Assembly: GCF_020386635.1 (NCBI RefSeq)
Contig: NZ_CP081942.1
Location: forward strand, 2,356,001 to 2,420,000
Direction: 5' to 3'
Origin: Pseudomonas sp. MM211
GTDB taxonomy: Bacteria; Pseudomonadota; Gammaproteobacteria; Pseudomonadales; Pseudomonadaceae
Length of the DNA: 64,000 nucleotides
Position numbers and translations under genes: made by a program. The notes below the pieces were generated by a model. The model was not told where the DNA came from. It did no database searches and saw only the letters and a program-made list of their open reading frames with translations. Shown here piece by piece: positions 19,135 through 27,444 of the stretch; the stretch's first letter is position 1, and the number at the start of each line of letters is the position of its first letter.

Positions 19135-19149
19135 TGCGAAAGATTTTCA
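19135..19149. promoter_or_regulatory. Fur box candidate upstream of the imelysin operon
   Basis: TGCGAAAGATTTTCA matches the 7-1-7 Fur consensus TGATAATNATTATCA at 11 of 14 defined positions, 63-77 bases upstream of the imelysin start, in an AT-rich stretch of an otherwise GC-rich region. Iron-replete Fur would repress the operon. Confidence 0.65.
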
Positions 19150-19233
19150 TTTTACGCAAAGCCTGGGTGTGCTTGCGCCGGTTTTAACGCGGCGCGAAGC
19201 ATCGCTTGGCAGTGATTTAGACGCTTGTGCGAT

Positions 19234-21297
19234 CTAAAGGGTGGCGGGGTTGATGTGCTGCTGCATACGGCTGGACTGCTTGAGGTACTGGGTCAACTCA
19301 CGGGCTGGTAATGGCTTGCTGTAAAAGTAGCCCTGACCTTCATGACAACCCTGGGCAATGATGTAAGCCTCCTGCTCGGCAGTCTCCACGCCCTCAGCGA
19401 TCACTTGCATGCCCAGGCTCTTGCCGAGCTGAATGATGGCGCGAACGATGGTGGCATCATCTTCGTCGTTGAGTAGATCCTGTACGAAGCTTTTGTCGAT
19501 CTTGATCTTGTCCAGCGGCAGGCTCTTCAGGTAACTGAGTGACGAATAACCCGTGCCGAAGTCGTCGATGGCGATCAGCGCCCCGGATCGACGCAGGCTG
19601 AGCAGGTGCTGGGCGGCGGTACTGATGTCTTCCATCAGGCCGGTTTCGGTCACTTCCAGTTCCAGGCTGCTAGGGGGCAGGCGATACATCTGCATCAGGT
19701 TGTTGACCATGCGTGGCAGCTCGGCATGGTGCAACTGCACGGTGGACAGATTGACCGCCATGCGCAGGTTGCTGTAGCCCTGATCGTGCCATTCGCGTAA
19801 CTGCCGGCAGGTCTGATCCAGCACCCATTCGCCAATCGCGATGATGCTGCCGTTCTGTTCGGCCAATGGAATGAACAGATCCGGCGCGACCAGGCCGTGC
19901 TGCGGATGTTGCCAGCGCAGCAGGGCTTCGACGCCCACCACACGGTGATCGCGGAAGCTGATCTGCGGCTGATAAACCAGGTGCAGTTGATTCAGTGCCA
20001 GGGCGTCGCGCAGATCCTTTTCCAGCTCGCGACGGCGGCGCATCTCGCTATCGACGCTGGCGATATAGAACTGGTAGCGGTTGCGCGAGCGGCTCTTGGC
20101 CAGGGTCATGGTCTGTTCGGCTTTTTGCAGCAGCTTTTCGGGGCTGTCGCCGTCTTCCGGGAACAGGGTGATGCCGATGGTTGCGCGTAATTGCACCAGG
20201 TGGTCGTCGAGGGCGAATGGCGCCTCGAGGTCGTCCAGCACGCTTTGCGCCAGTTCTGCTGCCTCATAGGGCTGTTCGATATCGGCCTGCACCAGGACGA
20301 ACTGATCCCCACCCAGGCGCGCCAGGGCGCCCAGGCGGCCGCTGTGGCTACGTAAGCGGTCGGACAACGCCAGCAGCAGTTGGTCGCCGGTCTGGTAGCT
20401 GAATTGCTCGTTGATGCCCTTAAAGTCATCCAGCCCAACGCACAGCACGGCAACCCGGCGCTGCAGTCGTCCGGCGTCTTCGAGGATCTGTTCGAGCTGC
20501 TGTTGCAGCTGCTGGCGGTTCGGCAGGCCTGTTAGGAAATCGTACTGGGACATGCGTCGCAAGCTGCTTTCGGCTTCGCGGCGCAGGTGAGTATTGCGTT
20601 CGATGGAGGCGAGCAACTGGTTGGCGGTATTGATCCACAAACCGAGCTCGTTCTTCTCGTTGCCGGCGAGCATGGGCAGCTTGTTCTCGCTGGGCCGATC
20701 CGGGTTGATGCTGCTCAGGTGCTCGATGATCTTGGCCAGCGGCTTGGTCAGTAGCCAGTAATAGACCAGGTACAGCACCAGCCCCATGGCCAGCGCGCGC
20801 AGTACGCCGGAAATGAAGATGATCACCGAGTTGGTGATGAAGCTTTCCCCGTACAGGGCGGTGTCGAGGGTAATGTTCAGGTCGCCGTAGTATTCGTTAT
20901 ACGGCTCACGGCCGACCAGGCGAGTGGTGAACTGCTGCTGCTCGCCGAGAATCGGGTCGGTTAGCCAGCGAATGGGCAGCTCGGACAGTGGTCGATCTTT
21001 CTCGGCCAGCATCTGCTCGCCAGGGTGGCCGATGGCGGCTTGTCGCACCGATTCATGCTGAAACAGGCCTTCGACGACCTGCATGCCCATCTCCCGGTCG
21101 AGGCTGTAAACCGCCTGCGTCGAGGGGTCGCGGAACATGCCGAGGATGCGCTGGGCATCGTTGGTGATGGTGTGGCGGGTCTTGTAGACATCGAACACGA
21201 TCTGGCCAAGGCTCAGCACCACGCCAACCGCAAGCGCGGACAACAGCACGACGCGAAGCAGTTTCACGGACAGACTGTGCTTGAGTTCCAGCTTCAA
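19234..21297 (-). CDS. bifA: Cyclic-di-GMP phosphodiesterase BifA (degenerate GGDEF + EAL)
   Basis: A 687-residue inner-membrane protein. The first membrane helix is near residues 14-36 and the second near 178-200, bracketing a periplasmic sensor segment. The GGDEF domain is degenerate, GGDQF at residues 329-333. The EAL domain carries the intact signature EALLR at 457-461, plus the EVTETGLMED and IDDFGTGYSSL loops needed for catalysis. BifA hydrolyses c-di-GMP and inversely controls biofilm and swarming. Length, GGDQF and position beside sodB match P. aeruginosa BifA. I chose the TTG at 21297 because AAGGAA lies 8 bases upstream; the frame extends to an ATG at 21396 without support. Confidence 0.93.
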   Translation of the reverse strand: MKLELKHSLSVKLLRVVLLSALAVGVVLSLGQIVFDVYKTRHTITNDAQRILGMFRDPSTQAVYSLDREMGMQVVEGLFQHESVRQAAIGHPGEQMLAEKDRPLSELPIRWLTDPILGEQQQFTTRLVGREPYNEYYGDLNITLDTALYGESFITNSVIIFISGVLRALAMGLVLYLVYYWLLTKPLAKIIEHLSSINPDRPSENKLPMLAGNEKNELGLWINTANQLLASIERNTHLRREAESSLRRMSQYDFLTGLPNRQQLQQQLEQILEDAGRLQRRVAVLCVGLDDFKGINEQFSYQTGDQLLLALSDRLRSHSGRLGALARLGGDQFVLVQADIEQPYEAAELAQSVLDDLEAPFALDDHLVQLRATIGITLFPEDGDSPEKLLQKAEQTMTLAKSRSRNRYQFYIASVDSEMRRRRELEKDLRDALALNQLHLVYQPQISFRDHRVVGVEALLRWQHPQHGLVAPDLFIPLAEQNGSIIAIGEWVLDQTCRQLREWHDQGYSNLRMAVNLSTVQLHHAELPRMVNNLMQMYRLPPSSLELEVTETGLMEDISTAAQHLLSLRRSGALIAIDDFGTGYSSLSYLKSLPLDKIKIDKSFVQDLLNDEDDATIVRAIIQLGKSLGMQVIAEGVETAEQEAYIIAQGCHEGQGYFYSKPLPARELTQYLKQSSRMQQHINPATL

Positions 21298-21511
21298 ATG
21301 GCAGTTCCTTTTGCGATACCGGGCGCCGGATAGGGGTTGAGTATTGGCAAAGTCGCGGTAGCAGTCAAAGGCCAGAGTTGCACGGCGATCATCCAATAGT
21401 GCCGGTTTCCCGCAGCACCTGCATTGTTTCGGAGGCAGCCCTCAAGTCTTGAGTACCGTCCGTCGATCCCGGCGTACCTTTGGGGGTATCGCAACAGGCT
21501 GATTACAGATG

Positions 21512-21546
21512 AAAAAATGCCCCCCTGACTCGCGTCCGGAGGGCAT
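21512..21546 (-). terminator. Terminator after sodB
   Basis: On the minus strand, ATGCCCTCC pairs with GGGGGGCAT and TTTTTTC follows, 46 bases after the sodB stop. Confidence 0.75.
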
Positions 21547-21591
21547 CTCGATGCTGCATGTGCGCTTGCAGGCAAACGCTGCAGCGGGGGA

Positions 21592-22173
21592 TCAGGCAGC
21601 GAAGTTCTTCGCCACGAAGTCCCAGTTGACCAGGTTCCAGAACGCCTCGACATACTTAGGACGGACGTTGCGGTAGTCGATGTAGTAGGCGTGTTCCCAC
21701 ACATCGCAGGTCAGCAGCGGAGTATCGCCTGCGGTCAGCGGGCAACCGGCGCCGATGGTGCTGGCCAGAGCCAGGGAGCCGTCAGCCTTCTTCACCAGCC
21801 AGCCCCAGCCAGCACCGAAGGTGCCGATGGTGACCTTGCTGAACTCTTCCTTGAATTTCTCGAAAGAGCCGAAGGATTTCTCGATGGCCGCGGCCAGCTC
21901 ACCAGTCGGTTGACCGCCGCCGTTGGGGCTCAGGCAGTTCCAGTAGAAGGTGTGGTTCCATACCTGGGCCGCGTTGTTGAAGATGCCGCCGGAGGAAGTC
22001 TTGACGATTTCTTCCAGGCTCTTGCCTTCGAACTCGGTACCGGGCACGAGGTTGTTCAGGTTCACGACATAGGTGTTGTGGTGCTTGTCGTGGTGATACT
22101 CCAGAGTTTCCTTGGAGATGTGCGGCTGCAGAGCATCGTGTGCATAAGGCAGCGGCGGCAATTCGAAAGCCAT
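21592..22173 (-). CDS. sodB: Superoxide dismutase [Fe]
   Basis: A 193-residue cytoplasmic Fe-superoxide dismutase that converts superoxide to peroxide and oxygen. Ligand-bearing segments are visible: [23 protein letters not shown], and [13 protein letters not shown] with the aspartate and histidine ligands. The GAGWGWLV and [10 protein letters not shown] motifs fit the iron enzyme. The ATG at 22173 ([11 protein letters not shown]) has an AGGAG Shine-Dalgarno; the upstream extension to 22221 is not supported. The gene sits between bifA and a DMT transporter as in P. aeruginosa, and ends at a strong terminator. Confidence 0.98.
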   Translation of the reverse strand: MAFELPPLPYAHDALQPHISKETLEYHHDKHHNTYVVNLNNLVPGTEFEGKSLEEIVKTSSGGIFNNAAQVWNHTFYWNCLSPNGGGQPTGELAAAIEKSFGSFEKFKEEFSKVTIGTFGAGWGWLVKKADGSLALASTIGAGCPLTAGDTPLLTCDVWEHAYYIDYRNVRPKYVEAFWNLVNWDFVAKNFAA

Positions 22174-22365
22174 GGTTATTCTCCTAATCAGGTCTGTTGC
22201 GATGAGCGCAAGGCCGATCACGGGCGGCCAAACATGCGTCGGCGGGTTTATACCCTTTGCGACGCAGGGCAGGGATCATAGCACCGGGGCTACTCTATAA
22301 CCACGCAGCAACTGTGCGGGATAGAGCCCTCGTCGGGCATCAGGCCAATCAACCCTGAAAGCGCT

Positions 22366-23205
22366 TCAGGCGATCTTCATCGTCGCCACACCGGCGAGGA
22401 TGATCAGGCAGGCCAGCAGGCGAATCGGCGGCAGGCTTTCCTTCAGCCACAGGCTGCCGATCAGCAGGGCGAACACCACGCTGGTCTCGCGCAGGGCCGA
22501 TATCAGCGCCACCGGTGCCTGGGTCATCGCCCAGATGACGATGCTGTAGGCGAACATCGACATCGCTCCGCCGAGCAGCCCGGCTTTCCAGTGCGGGCCC
22601 AGTTCGCGAACGATGCGTGCACCGCGCTGGCCGACAATCACCAGGGCCATCACCAGGCCGTTCACGGCGAACAACCACAGCGAGTAGGACAGCGGGTCGC
22701 CGTTGGCACGGGCACCGCTGGCGTCGGACAGCGTGTAGCCGGCGATGAACAGGGCGGTCATCAGCGCGCTGAACAGCAGGCCGCCACTGGCTTTGCCGCT
22801 GCCACCACGAACCGCCATCAGCCAGATGCCGGCGACCAGCACCGCCAGGCCGAGCAGTTGCCCGGCAGGCAGGACTTCACCCAACAACAGCACCGAGAGG
22901 CCTGCTACCAATAGCGGAGAACTGCCCCGGGAAATTGGATAGACCTGACCGAGGTCGCCGTATCGATAGGCGCGGCTGAGAAAGACGTTGTAACCGATAT
23001 GCAGGATTGCCGAGAGGACGATCCACGGCCAGGCCGCGGCATTGGGCATGGCTACGAATGGCAGGGCCAGCAGCGCGACGCTACCAGCGCCGATCTGGAT
23101 CAGCGAGGCGGTGAGGAAGCGATCCAGGCCGATTTTCAGCAGCGCGTTCCAGCCTGCGTGCAGGGCCGCCGAGGCGATGACCATGAGAAAGACGCTGGTT
23201 TCCAC
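22366..23205 (-). CDS. EamA/DMT-family transporter
   Basis: A 279-residue inner-membrane protein with about ten hydrophobic helices arranged as two repeated EamA halves. The first half carries YRYGDLGQVYPISRGSSPLLV, the second APVALISALRETSVVFALLIG. Members export small metabolites or amino acids; the substrate here is unknown. I prefer the GTG at 23205 because GGAG lies five bases upstream. The ATG at 23241 in the same frame lacks a Shine-Dalgarno and would add a poorly conserved extension. The gene ends 36 codons before the cell's LysE-type exporter region begins on the same strand. Confidence 0.88.
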   Translation of the reverse strand: METSVFLMVIASAALHAGWNALLKIGLDRFLTASLIQIGAGSVALLALPFVAMPNAAAWPWIVLSAILHIGYNVFLSRAYRYGDLGQVYPISRGSSPLLVAGLSVLLLGEVLPAGQLLGLAVLVAGIWLMAVRGGSGKASGGLLFSALMTALFIAGYTLSDASGARANGDPLSYSLWLFAVNGLVMALVIVGQRGARIVRELGPHWKAGLLGGAMSMFAYSIVIWAMTQAPVALISALRETSVVFALLIGSLWLKESLPPIRLLACLIILAGVATMKIA

Positions 23206-23274
23206 GCAGGCTCCGGCAGATTTCGACAGGGGCCGCAGCATAGCACTGGCGCCGATTCTGAGCCCTGTCTGGGA

Positions 23275-23877
23275 TCAAATCGGGCTGGCGATCAGTTGCC
23301 AGGCAATCGCGAACATCATCGCGGCGACGAGCAGATCGATGATTCGCCAGGTCAGCGGCCGAGCCAGCCACGGCGCCAGCCAGGCAGCGCCGAGCGCCAG
23401 GCACATGAACCACACCAGCGAGGCACTGGCGGCACCCGCCGCGTAGGCCTCGGGGACACTTTGCTGGGCGCCGAGGGAGCCGATCAGCAGCACGGTATCC
23501 AGATAAACGTGGGGGTTGAGCAGGGTTACCGCCAGGGTCGCCAGCAACACCGCGCGCAGCGAACGAGGCGTGCTGCCCTGTACCTCGAGGGCGTTCGGCC
23601 GGCAGGCACGCAGCAGAGCCTGGGCGCCGTACCAGAGCAGAAAGGCCGCGCCGCCCCAGCGTGCGACGCTCAACAACAGTTCACTTTGCGCCAGCAGGGT
23701 CGCCAGACCGAACACCCCGGCGCTGATCAGTAACGCATCGCAAACGATGCACAGCAGCGCCGCCGGCAGGTGGTGCTCACGACGCAGGCTCTGGGCGAGG
23801 ACGAACGCATTCTGTGCGCCGAGGGCGATGATCAGGCCGGCGGTGATCGCCAGGCCATTGCTGTAGCTCTGCCACAT
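23275..23877 (-). CDS. argO: LysE/ArgO-type amino-acid exporter
   Basis: A 200-residue inner-membrane protein of the LysE/ArgO family with about six helices. The N-terminal GLIIALGAQNAFVLAQSLRR motif and the central LLNPHVYLDTVLLIGSLGA segment are typical of basic amino-acid exporters. It is transcribed divergently from the argP-type regulator with 152 bases between starts. This is the classic ArgO/ArgP (or LysE/LysG) arrangement in which intracellular Arg or Lys induces export. I infer Arg/Lys as substrates from family and context; the sequence does not distinguish between them. Confidence 0.92.
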   Translation of the reverse strand: MWQSYSNGLAITAGLIIALGAQNAFVLAQSLRREHHLPAALLCIVCDALLISAGVFGLATLLAQSELLLSVARWGGAAFLLWYGAQALLRACRPNALEVQGSTPRSLRAVLLATLAVTLLNPHVYLDTVLLIGSLGAQQSVPEAYAAGAASASLVWFMCLALGAAWLAPWLARPLTWRIIDLLVAAMMFAIAWQLIASPI

Positions 23878-24029
23878 GATCAGTGCGCCCTTTCTGGATG
23901 AGAGAGAAGGAAATTGCCGAGAGCTGACATGACCGATGCATCCTGAGTAGGGGAGAGATGGCTATCAGTCTGCGGTGATTGCTTGTATAAGAAAAAACAA
24001 TATTGCTGATCGCTCATTAGGAGAATCGA

Positions 24030-24923
24030 TTGCTCGATTACAAGTTGCTGGCTGCCCTTGCTGCGGTCGTCGAACAGGCTGGCTTCGAGCGCGGCGCCCA
24101 GGTTCTGGGGCTGTCGCAATCGGCGGTGTCTCAGCGCATCAAGCTGCTGGAGGCGCGCATCGGGCAGCCGGTGCTGCTGCGGGCCATGCCGCCGACGCCC
24201 ACCGATGTCGGTCGGCGCTTGCTCAATCATGTGCAGCAGGTGCGCCTGCTCGAGCGTGATCTGCAGGAGCAGGTGCCGGCTCTGGAGGTCGACGGCGAAA
24301 CCCAGCGGCTGCGCATCGCCGTCAATGCCGACAGCCTGGCGACCTGGTGGGCAAGGGCGGTGGCGGACTTCTGCGCCAGTCACCGGGTGCTGCTGGAACT
24401 GGTGGTCGAGGATCAGGAAGTGGGCCTCAAGCGCATGCGCGCGGGTGATGTGGCGGCCTGCGTGTGTGCGGCCGAGCGCCCGGTTTCCGGTGCTCGCAGC
24501 CTGCCGCTCGGCGCCATGCGCTACCGGGCCATGGCCAGCCCAGCCTTCATCACCCGACATTTTCCCAACGGCGTGACGCCCGAGCGCCTGGCCCATGTGC
24601 CGGCAATCGTGTTCGGCCCGGATGACCAGTTGCAGCACCGCTACCTCAGTGAGCTGGGCCTCTCGGGCAGCTTTCTGCATCACCTGTGTCCTTCGTCGGA
24701 AGGTTTCCTGCGCCTGACTGCCGAGGGCCTCGGCTGGGGCATGGTGCCCGAGCCGCAGATGCACGAGGCGCTGGCCAGCGGTGAGCTGGTCGAGCTGCTT
24801 GCCGACCGGCCAGTCGATGTGCCGTTGTACTGGCACCACTGGCGCAATGGCGGCGAGTTGCTCGACCGCCTGACCGGGCATTTGCATCGTCATGCAGGTG
24901 ACTATCTGGTGCCATTAGCTTGA
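24030..24923 (+). CDS. argP: LysR-family regulator ArgP (IciA)
   Basis: A 297-residue LysR-type transcription factor. The N-terminal winged helix (LAAVVEQAGFERGAQVLGLS, then QSAVSQRIKLLEARIGQPVL) matches ArgP/LysG, followed by an effector-binding domain. The start is TTG at 24030, with TAGGAG eight bases upstream and the family-typical MLDYKLLAALAAV. It should activate the divergent exporter in response to Arg or Lys. An ATTG..CAAT inverted repeat at 23978-24001, overlapping a possible TATAAG -10 element, is a candidate binding or autoregulation site. Confidence 0.93.
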   Translation: MLDYKLLAALAAVVEQAGFERGAQVLGLSQSAVSQRIKLLEARIGQPVLLRAMPPTPTDVGRRLLNHVQQVRLLERDLQEQVPALEVDGETQRLRIAVNADSLATWWARAVADFCASHRVLLELVVEDQEVGLKRMRAGDVAACVCAAERPVSGARSLPLGAMRYRAMASPAFITRHFPNGVTPERLAHVPAIVFGPDDQLQHRYLSELGLSGSFLHHLCPSSEGFLRLTAEGLGWGMVPEPQMHEALASGELVELLADRPVDVPLYWHHWRNGGELLDRLTGHLHRHAGDYLVPLA

Positions 24924-24984
24924 GCGGTCTGCTGCGACCGGGCGCCAGGCTTTATAGTGCGCCGACGAGCGAGCGGAGGACGTG

Positions 24985-25971
24985 ATGAAGATTCTGGTCA
25001 CCGGAGCAAGCGGTTTCATTGGCGGGCGCTTTGCCCGTTATGCCCTGGAGCAAGGCCTGGACGTGCGCGTGACCGGGCGCCGAGAAGAGGCCGTGGAGCA
25101 CTTGGTTCGCCGTGGCGCGCAGTTCATGCCCGGCGACCTCAACGACCCGGAGCTGGCCCTGTCGCTGTGCAGCGACGTCGAGGCTGTGGTGCATTGCGCC
25201 GGTGCCGTGGGCGTGTGGGGGCGCTACGAGTATTTTCATCGCGGCAACGTGCTGCTCACCGAGAACGTCATCGAAGCGTGCCTCAAGCGTCGGGTTCGGC
25301 GGCTCGTTCATCTGTCCTCGCCGTCGATCTATTTCGATGGGCGCGATCATGTCGGTTTGAGCGAAGAGCAGGTGCCGAAGCGTTTCTCCAGCCACTACGC
25401 ACGTACCAAGTTTCTCGCCGAGCAGCGCGTGTTCGGCGCCCAGGAGTTCGGTCTGGAAGTGGTCGCCCTGCGGCCGCGTTTTGTTACCGGGGCGGGCGAT
25501 GTGAGCATCTTCCCGCGGCTGATCGCCATGCAGCGCAAGAAGCGTCTGGCGATCATCGGCAACGGCCTGAACAAGGTCGATTTCACCAGCGTGCACAATC
25601 TCAACGATGCGCTGCTCAGCGCCTTGCTGGCCGCCGGGCCAGCCTTGGGCAAGGCCTACAACATCAGCAATGGTGCAGCGGTGCCGCTCTGGGATGTGGT
25701 CAATTACGTGCTGCGCCAACTGGAGTTGCCGGTGGTCACCCGTCACGTGCCGGTCGGTCTGGCGCGTAGCGTGGCAACGCTCAATGAAGGGCTCTGCAGC
25801 CTCTTGCCGGGGCGCCCCGAGCCGTCGTTGTCACGGCTGACCGTGGATGTGATGAGCCGTAACTTCTCGCTGGATATCAGCCAGGCACAGCATCACCTGG
25901 ATTACCAAGCCAAGGCTGGTTTATGGCCGGCGCTCGATGAGTTCTGTCGCTGGTGGCGGGCTCAGGCGTAG
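24985..25971 (+). CDS. NAD-dependent epimerase/dehydratase-family oxidoreductase
   Basis: A 328-residue extended short-chain dehydrogenase. The dinucleotide-binding motif TGASGFIGGRFARYA is at the N-terminus. The catalytic YxxxK appears as HYARTKFLAE, and the S/T partner lies in VHLSSPSIYFDG. It resembles 3-beta-hydroxysteroid/dihydroflavonol-type members; the substrate is unknown. GGAGGA sits four bases before the ATG at 24985 (a GTG one codon earlier is possible). Its 3' end overlaps the convergent small gene by 10 bases. Confidence 0.88.
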   Translation: MKILVTGASGFIGGRFARYALEQGLDVRVTGRREEAVEHLVRRGAQFMPGDLNDPELALSLCSDVEAVVHCAGAVGVWGRYEYFHRGNVLLTENVIEACLKRRVRRLVHLSSPSIYFDGRDHVGLSEEQVPKRFSSHYARTKFLAEQRVFGAQEFGLEVVALRPRFVTGAGDVSIFPRLIAMQRKKRLAIIGNGLNKVDFTSVHNLNDALLSALLAAGPALGKAYNISNGAAVPLWDVVNYVLRQLELPVVTRHVPVGLARSVATLNEGLCSLLPGRPEPSLSRLTVDVMSRNFSLDISQAQHHLDYQAKAGLWPALDEFCRWWRAQA

Positions 25972-26243
25972 ACGCGCTGGCCCCGATATACGCGCACCGA
26001 GGTGCTTGCCAGATGAATGCCGTTGGCGTGGTGCGGGGTCGCAGCTTCTGCCATGGGCGTGTCGCTAAGTTGAGCCAGGCGTAAGCCCAGATCCCGGGTC
26101 TGCTGGTCATTGGAGAGCAGGCAGGCGCTCAACATGGCGGTTACTGCATCCTGCTGACTGAGGCGGATGTCCACGGCGAGTTCCTCGCGCAAACGACGAC
26201 GCAGATTCTTCATGCAGTCCAACACTTCTTTGTTCAATTCCAT
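25962..26243 (-). CDS. Small conserved hypothetical protein
   Basis: A 93-residue soluble protein without a recognised domain. The N-terminal half is helical and basic (EVLDCMKNLRRRLREELAVDIRL). The C-terminal half contains ATPHHANGIHLASTSVRVYRG. No signal peptide or membrane helix. It ends by overlapping the convergent epimerase gene by 10 bases (25962-25971). The Shine-Dalgarno is weak. Its presence in the same place beside the epimerase in related genomes is my expectation, not seen. Confidence 0.65.
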   Translation of the reverse strand: MELNKEVLDCMKNLRRRLREELAVDIRLSQQDAVTAMLSACLLSNDQQTRDLGLRLAQLSDTPMAEAATPHHANGIHLASTSVRVYRGQRVYA

Positions 26244-26452
26244 GAGCGATCCCGTGCTTGTGAAATGGAAGCTGTCTCTCCGGTGGAGTGCGATACAGCA
26301 TCGCGGTCAGCCCTGAACGTTTAGCAAGGTGTGTACCAGTTCACAGGCTGCGGAACCTGAGCGGCTTTGCGTGGGTCTTTTGGCGCAATACGCCCCGCAG
26401 CGGTGCAGCCATTTCCTGAAGGCACGACACTGAAGCGCTGCGTGCGAATCGG

Positions 26453-26458
26453 TATACT
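26453..26458 (+). promoter_or_regulatory. Possible -10 box (TATACT) for the coiled-coil gene
   Basis: A TATACT hexamer about 46 bases before the ATG at 26504. A matching -35 is weak (CTGAAG, 17 bases upstream), so this is tentative. Confidence 0.3.
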
Positions 26459-26503
26459 GCGCGGCAATTTGCCTCCACCGTGGTTTTCTCAAGGTCTCCC
26501 TAC

Positions 26504-27376
26504 ATGCGTAACGATGCCCACGACGAATTCGATGACGTGCCCAGCCTGACGCCGGATCGCCGCGATCAGGATGATTTCGACCCCGAGCCGCAGCCTTATG
26601 CGCGTGCCGCTGCTCCTGGCAAGGCCGCCGCTGCACCTCGTGCAGCCAGCACCGATCCGCTGTGGGCGCTGGTGGGTGCGCTGAGCATCGCCCTGGGCGC
26701 CGTGGGCTGGTGGAGCTTCCAGCAGATCAACCTGATGGAGCAGCAACTGGTCGCCACGCAGGAAAGCTTCGCACGCATCAGCGAAGAAGCGGCAGGCCGC
26801 ATTCAGGACATCTCCGGCAAGGTGGTGGCGGCTGAATCTAACGTCACCACCGGCAGTGAGGCCCTGCGGCTGCAGGTGCGTCAGCTGGAAGGCAAAGTTG
26901 CCGAGCTGACCAAGCAACAGCAGGCTGCTGGCGGCCAGCAGAGTGGCCAGGACAAGCGCATCGAGCAACTGATCGCTGACCTCAAGGCCCAGCAGGGCGA
27001 CAGCGGCAAGTACGACGACAGCTTGAAAACTCTGGGCGGCGAGCAGGCCTCGCTGAAAAGCGAACTGGCTGCCGTGAAAACCGAACTCGCCACCTTGAAG
27101 AGTGGCCAGGCGGATGCCGGCAAGCTGGCCACCCAGGTCAAGGGCCTGGCGGGTGACATCGAGGCGCTGAAGAAGGCCGGCAATTCCAATGCAGCTGTCG
27201 ATCGCCTGGAGCAGGATCTGCTGGTGCTCAAGAGCCAGATGGATAATCGTCCGGCTGCCAGCAGCAGTGGTAGCAGCACCGCCGAGTTCGATTCGTTCCG
27301 CGCGCAGACCACGCGCAGCGTCAACACGCTGCAGGCGCAGATTCAGAACCTGCAGCAGCAGATCGACGCCCGCTAA
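26504..27376 (+). CDS. Membrane-anchored coiled-coil protein, unknown function
   Basis: A 290-residue protein. A charged, disordered N-terminus (DEFDDVPSLTPDRRDQDD) precedes one membrane helix (about 58-80, LWALVGALSIALGAVGWWSF). After that it is almost entirely heptad-rich coiled coil (RLQVRQLEGKVAELTKQQQ, LKSELAAVKTELATLK) to a C-terminal LQAQIQNLQQQID. Topology is probably N-in with the coiled coil in the periplasm. The ATG at 26504 has AAGG nine bases upstream. A TATACT -10-like box at 26453-26458 could be its promoter. A terminator follows the stop. Confidence 0.8.
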   Translation: MRNDAHDEFDDVPSLTPDRRDQDDFDPEPQPYARAAAPGKAAAAPRAASTDPLWALVGALSIALGAVGWWSFQQINLMEQQLVATQESFARISEEAAGRIQDISGKVVAAESNVTTGSEALRLQVRQLEGKVAELTKQQQAAGGQQSGQDKRIEQLIADLKAQQGDSGKYDDSLKTLGGEQASLKSELAAVKTELATLKSGQADAGKLATQVKGLAGDIEALKKAGNSNAAVDRLEQDLLVLKSQMDNRPAASSSGSSTAEFDSFRAQTTRSVNTLQAQIQNLQQQIDAR

Positions 27377-27403
27377 ACGACACCCGGCGCTCGGAAACGA
27401 AAA

Positions 27404-27429
27404 AGCCCGCGTGAGAACGCGGGCTTTTC
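27404..27429. terminator. Bidirectional rho-independent terminator
   Basis: AGCCCGCG / CGCGGGCT stem (27404-27411, 27418-27425) with TTTTC on the plus side and, on the minus strand, TTTTTCG. It lies between the convergent coiled-coil and xenB-like genes. Confidence 0.88.
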
Positions 27430-27444
27430 TTTGCGCGGCGGAAA

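Noticed and set aside
17744..19237. 497-codon plus-strand frame antisense to the first imelysin
   Set aside because: Composition is Val/Gly-rich shadow sequence opposite a gene with clear signal peptide and motifs.
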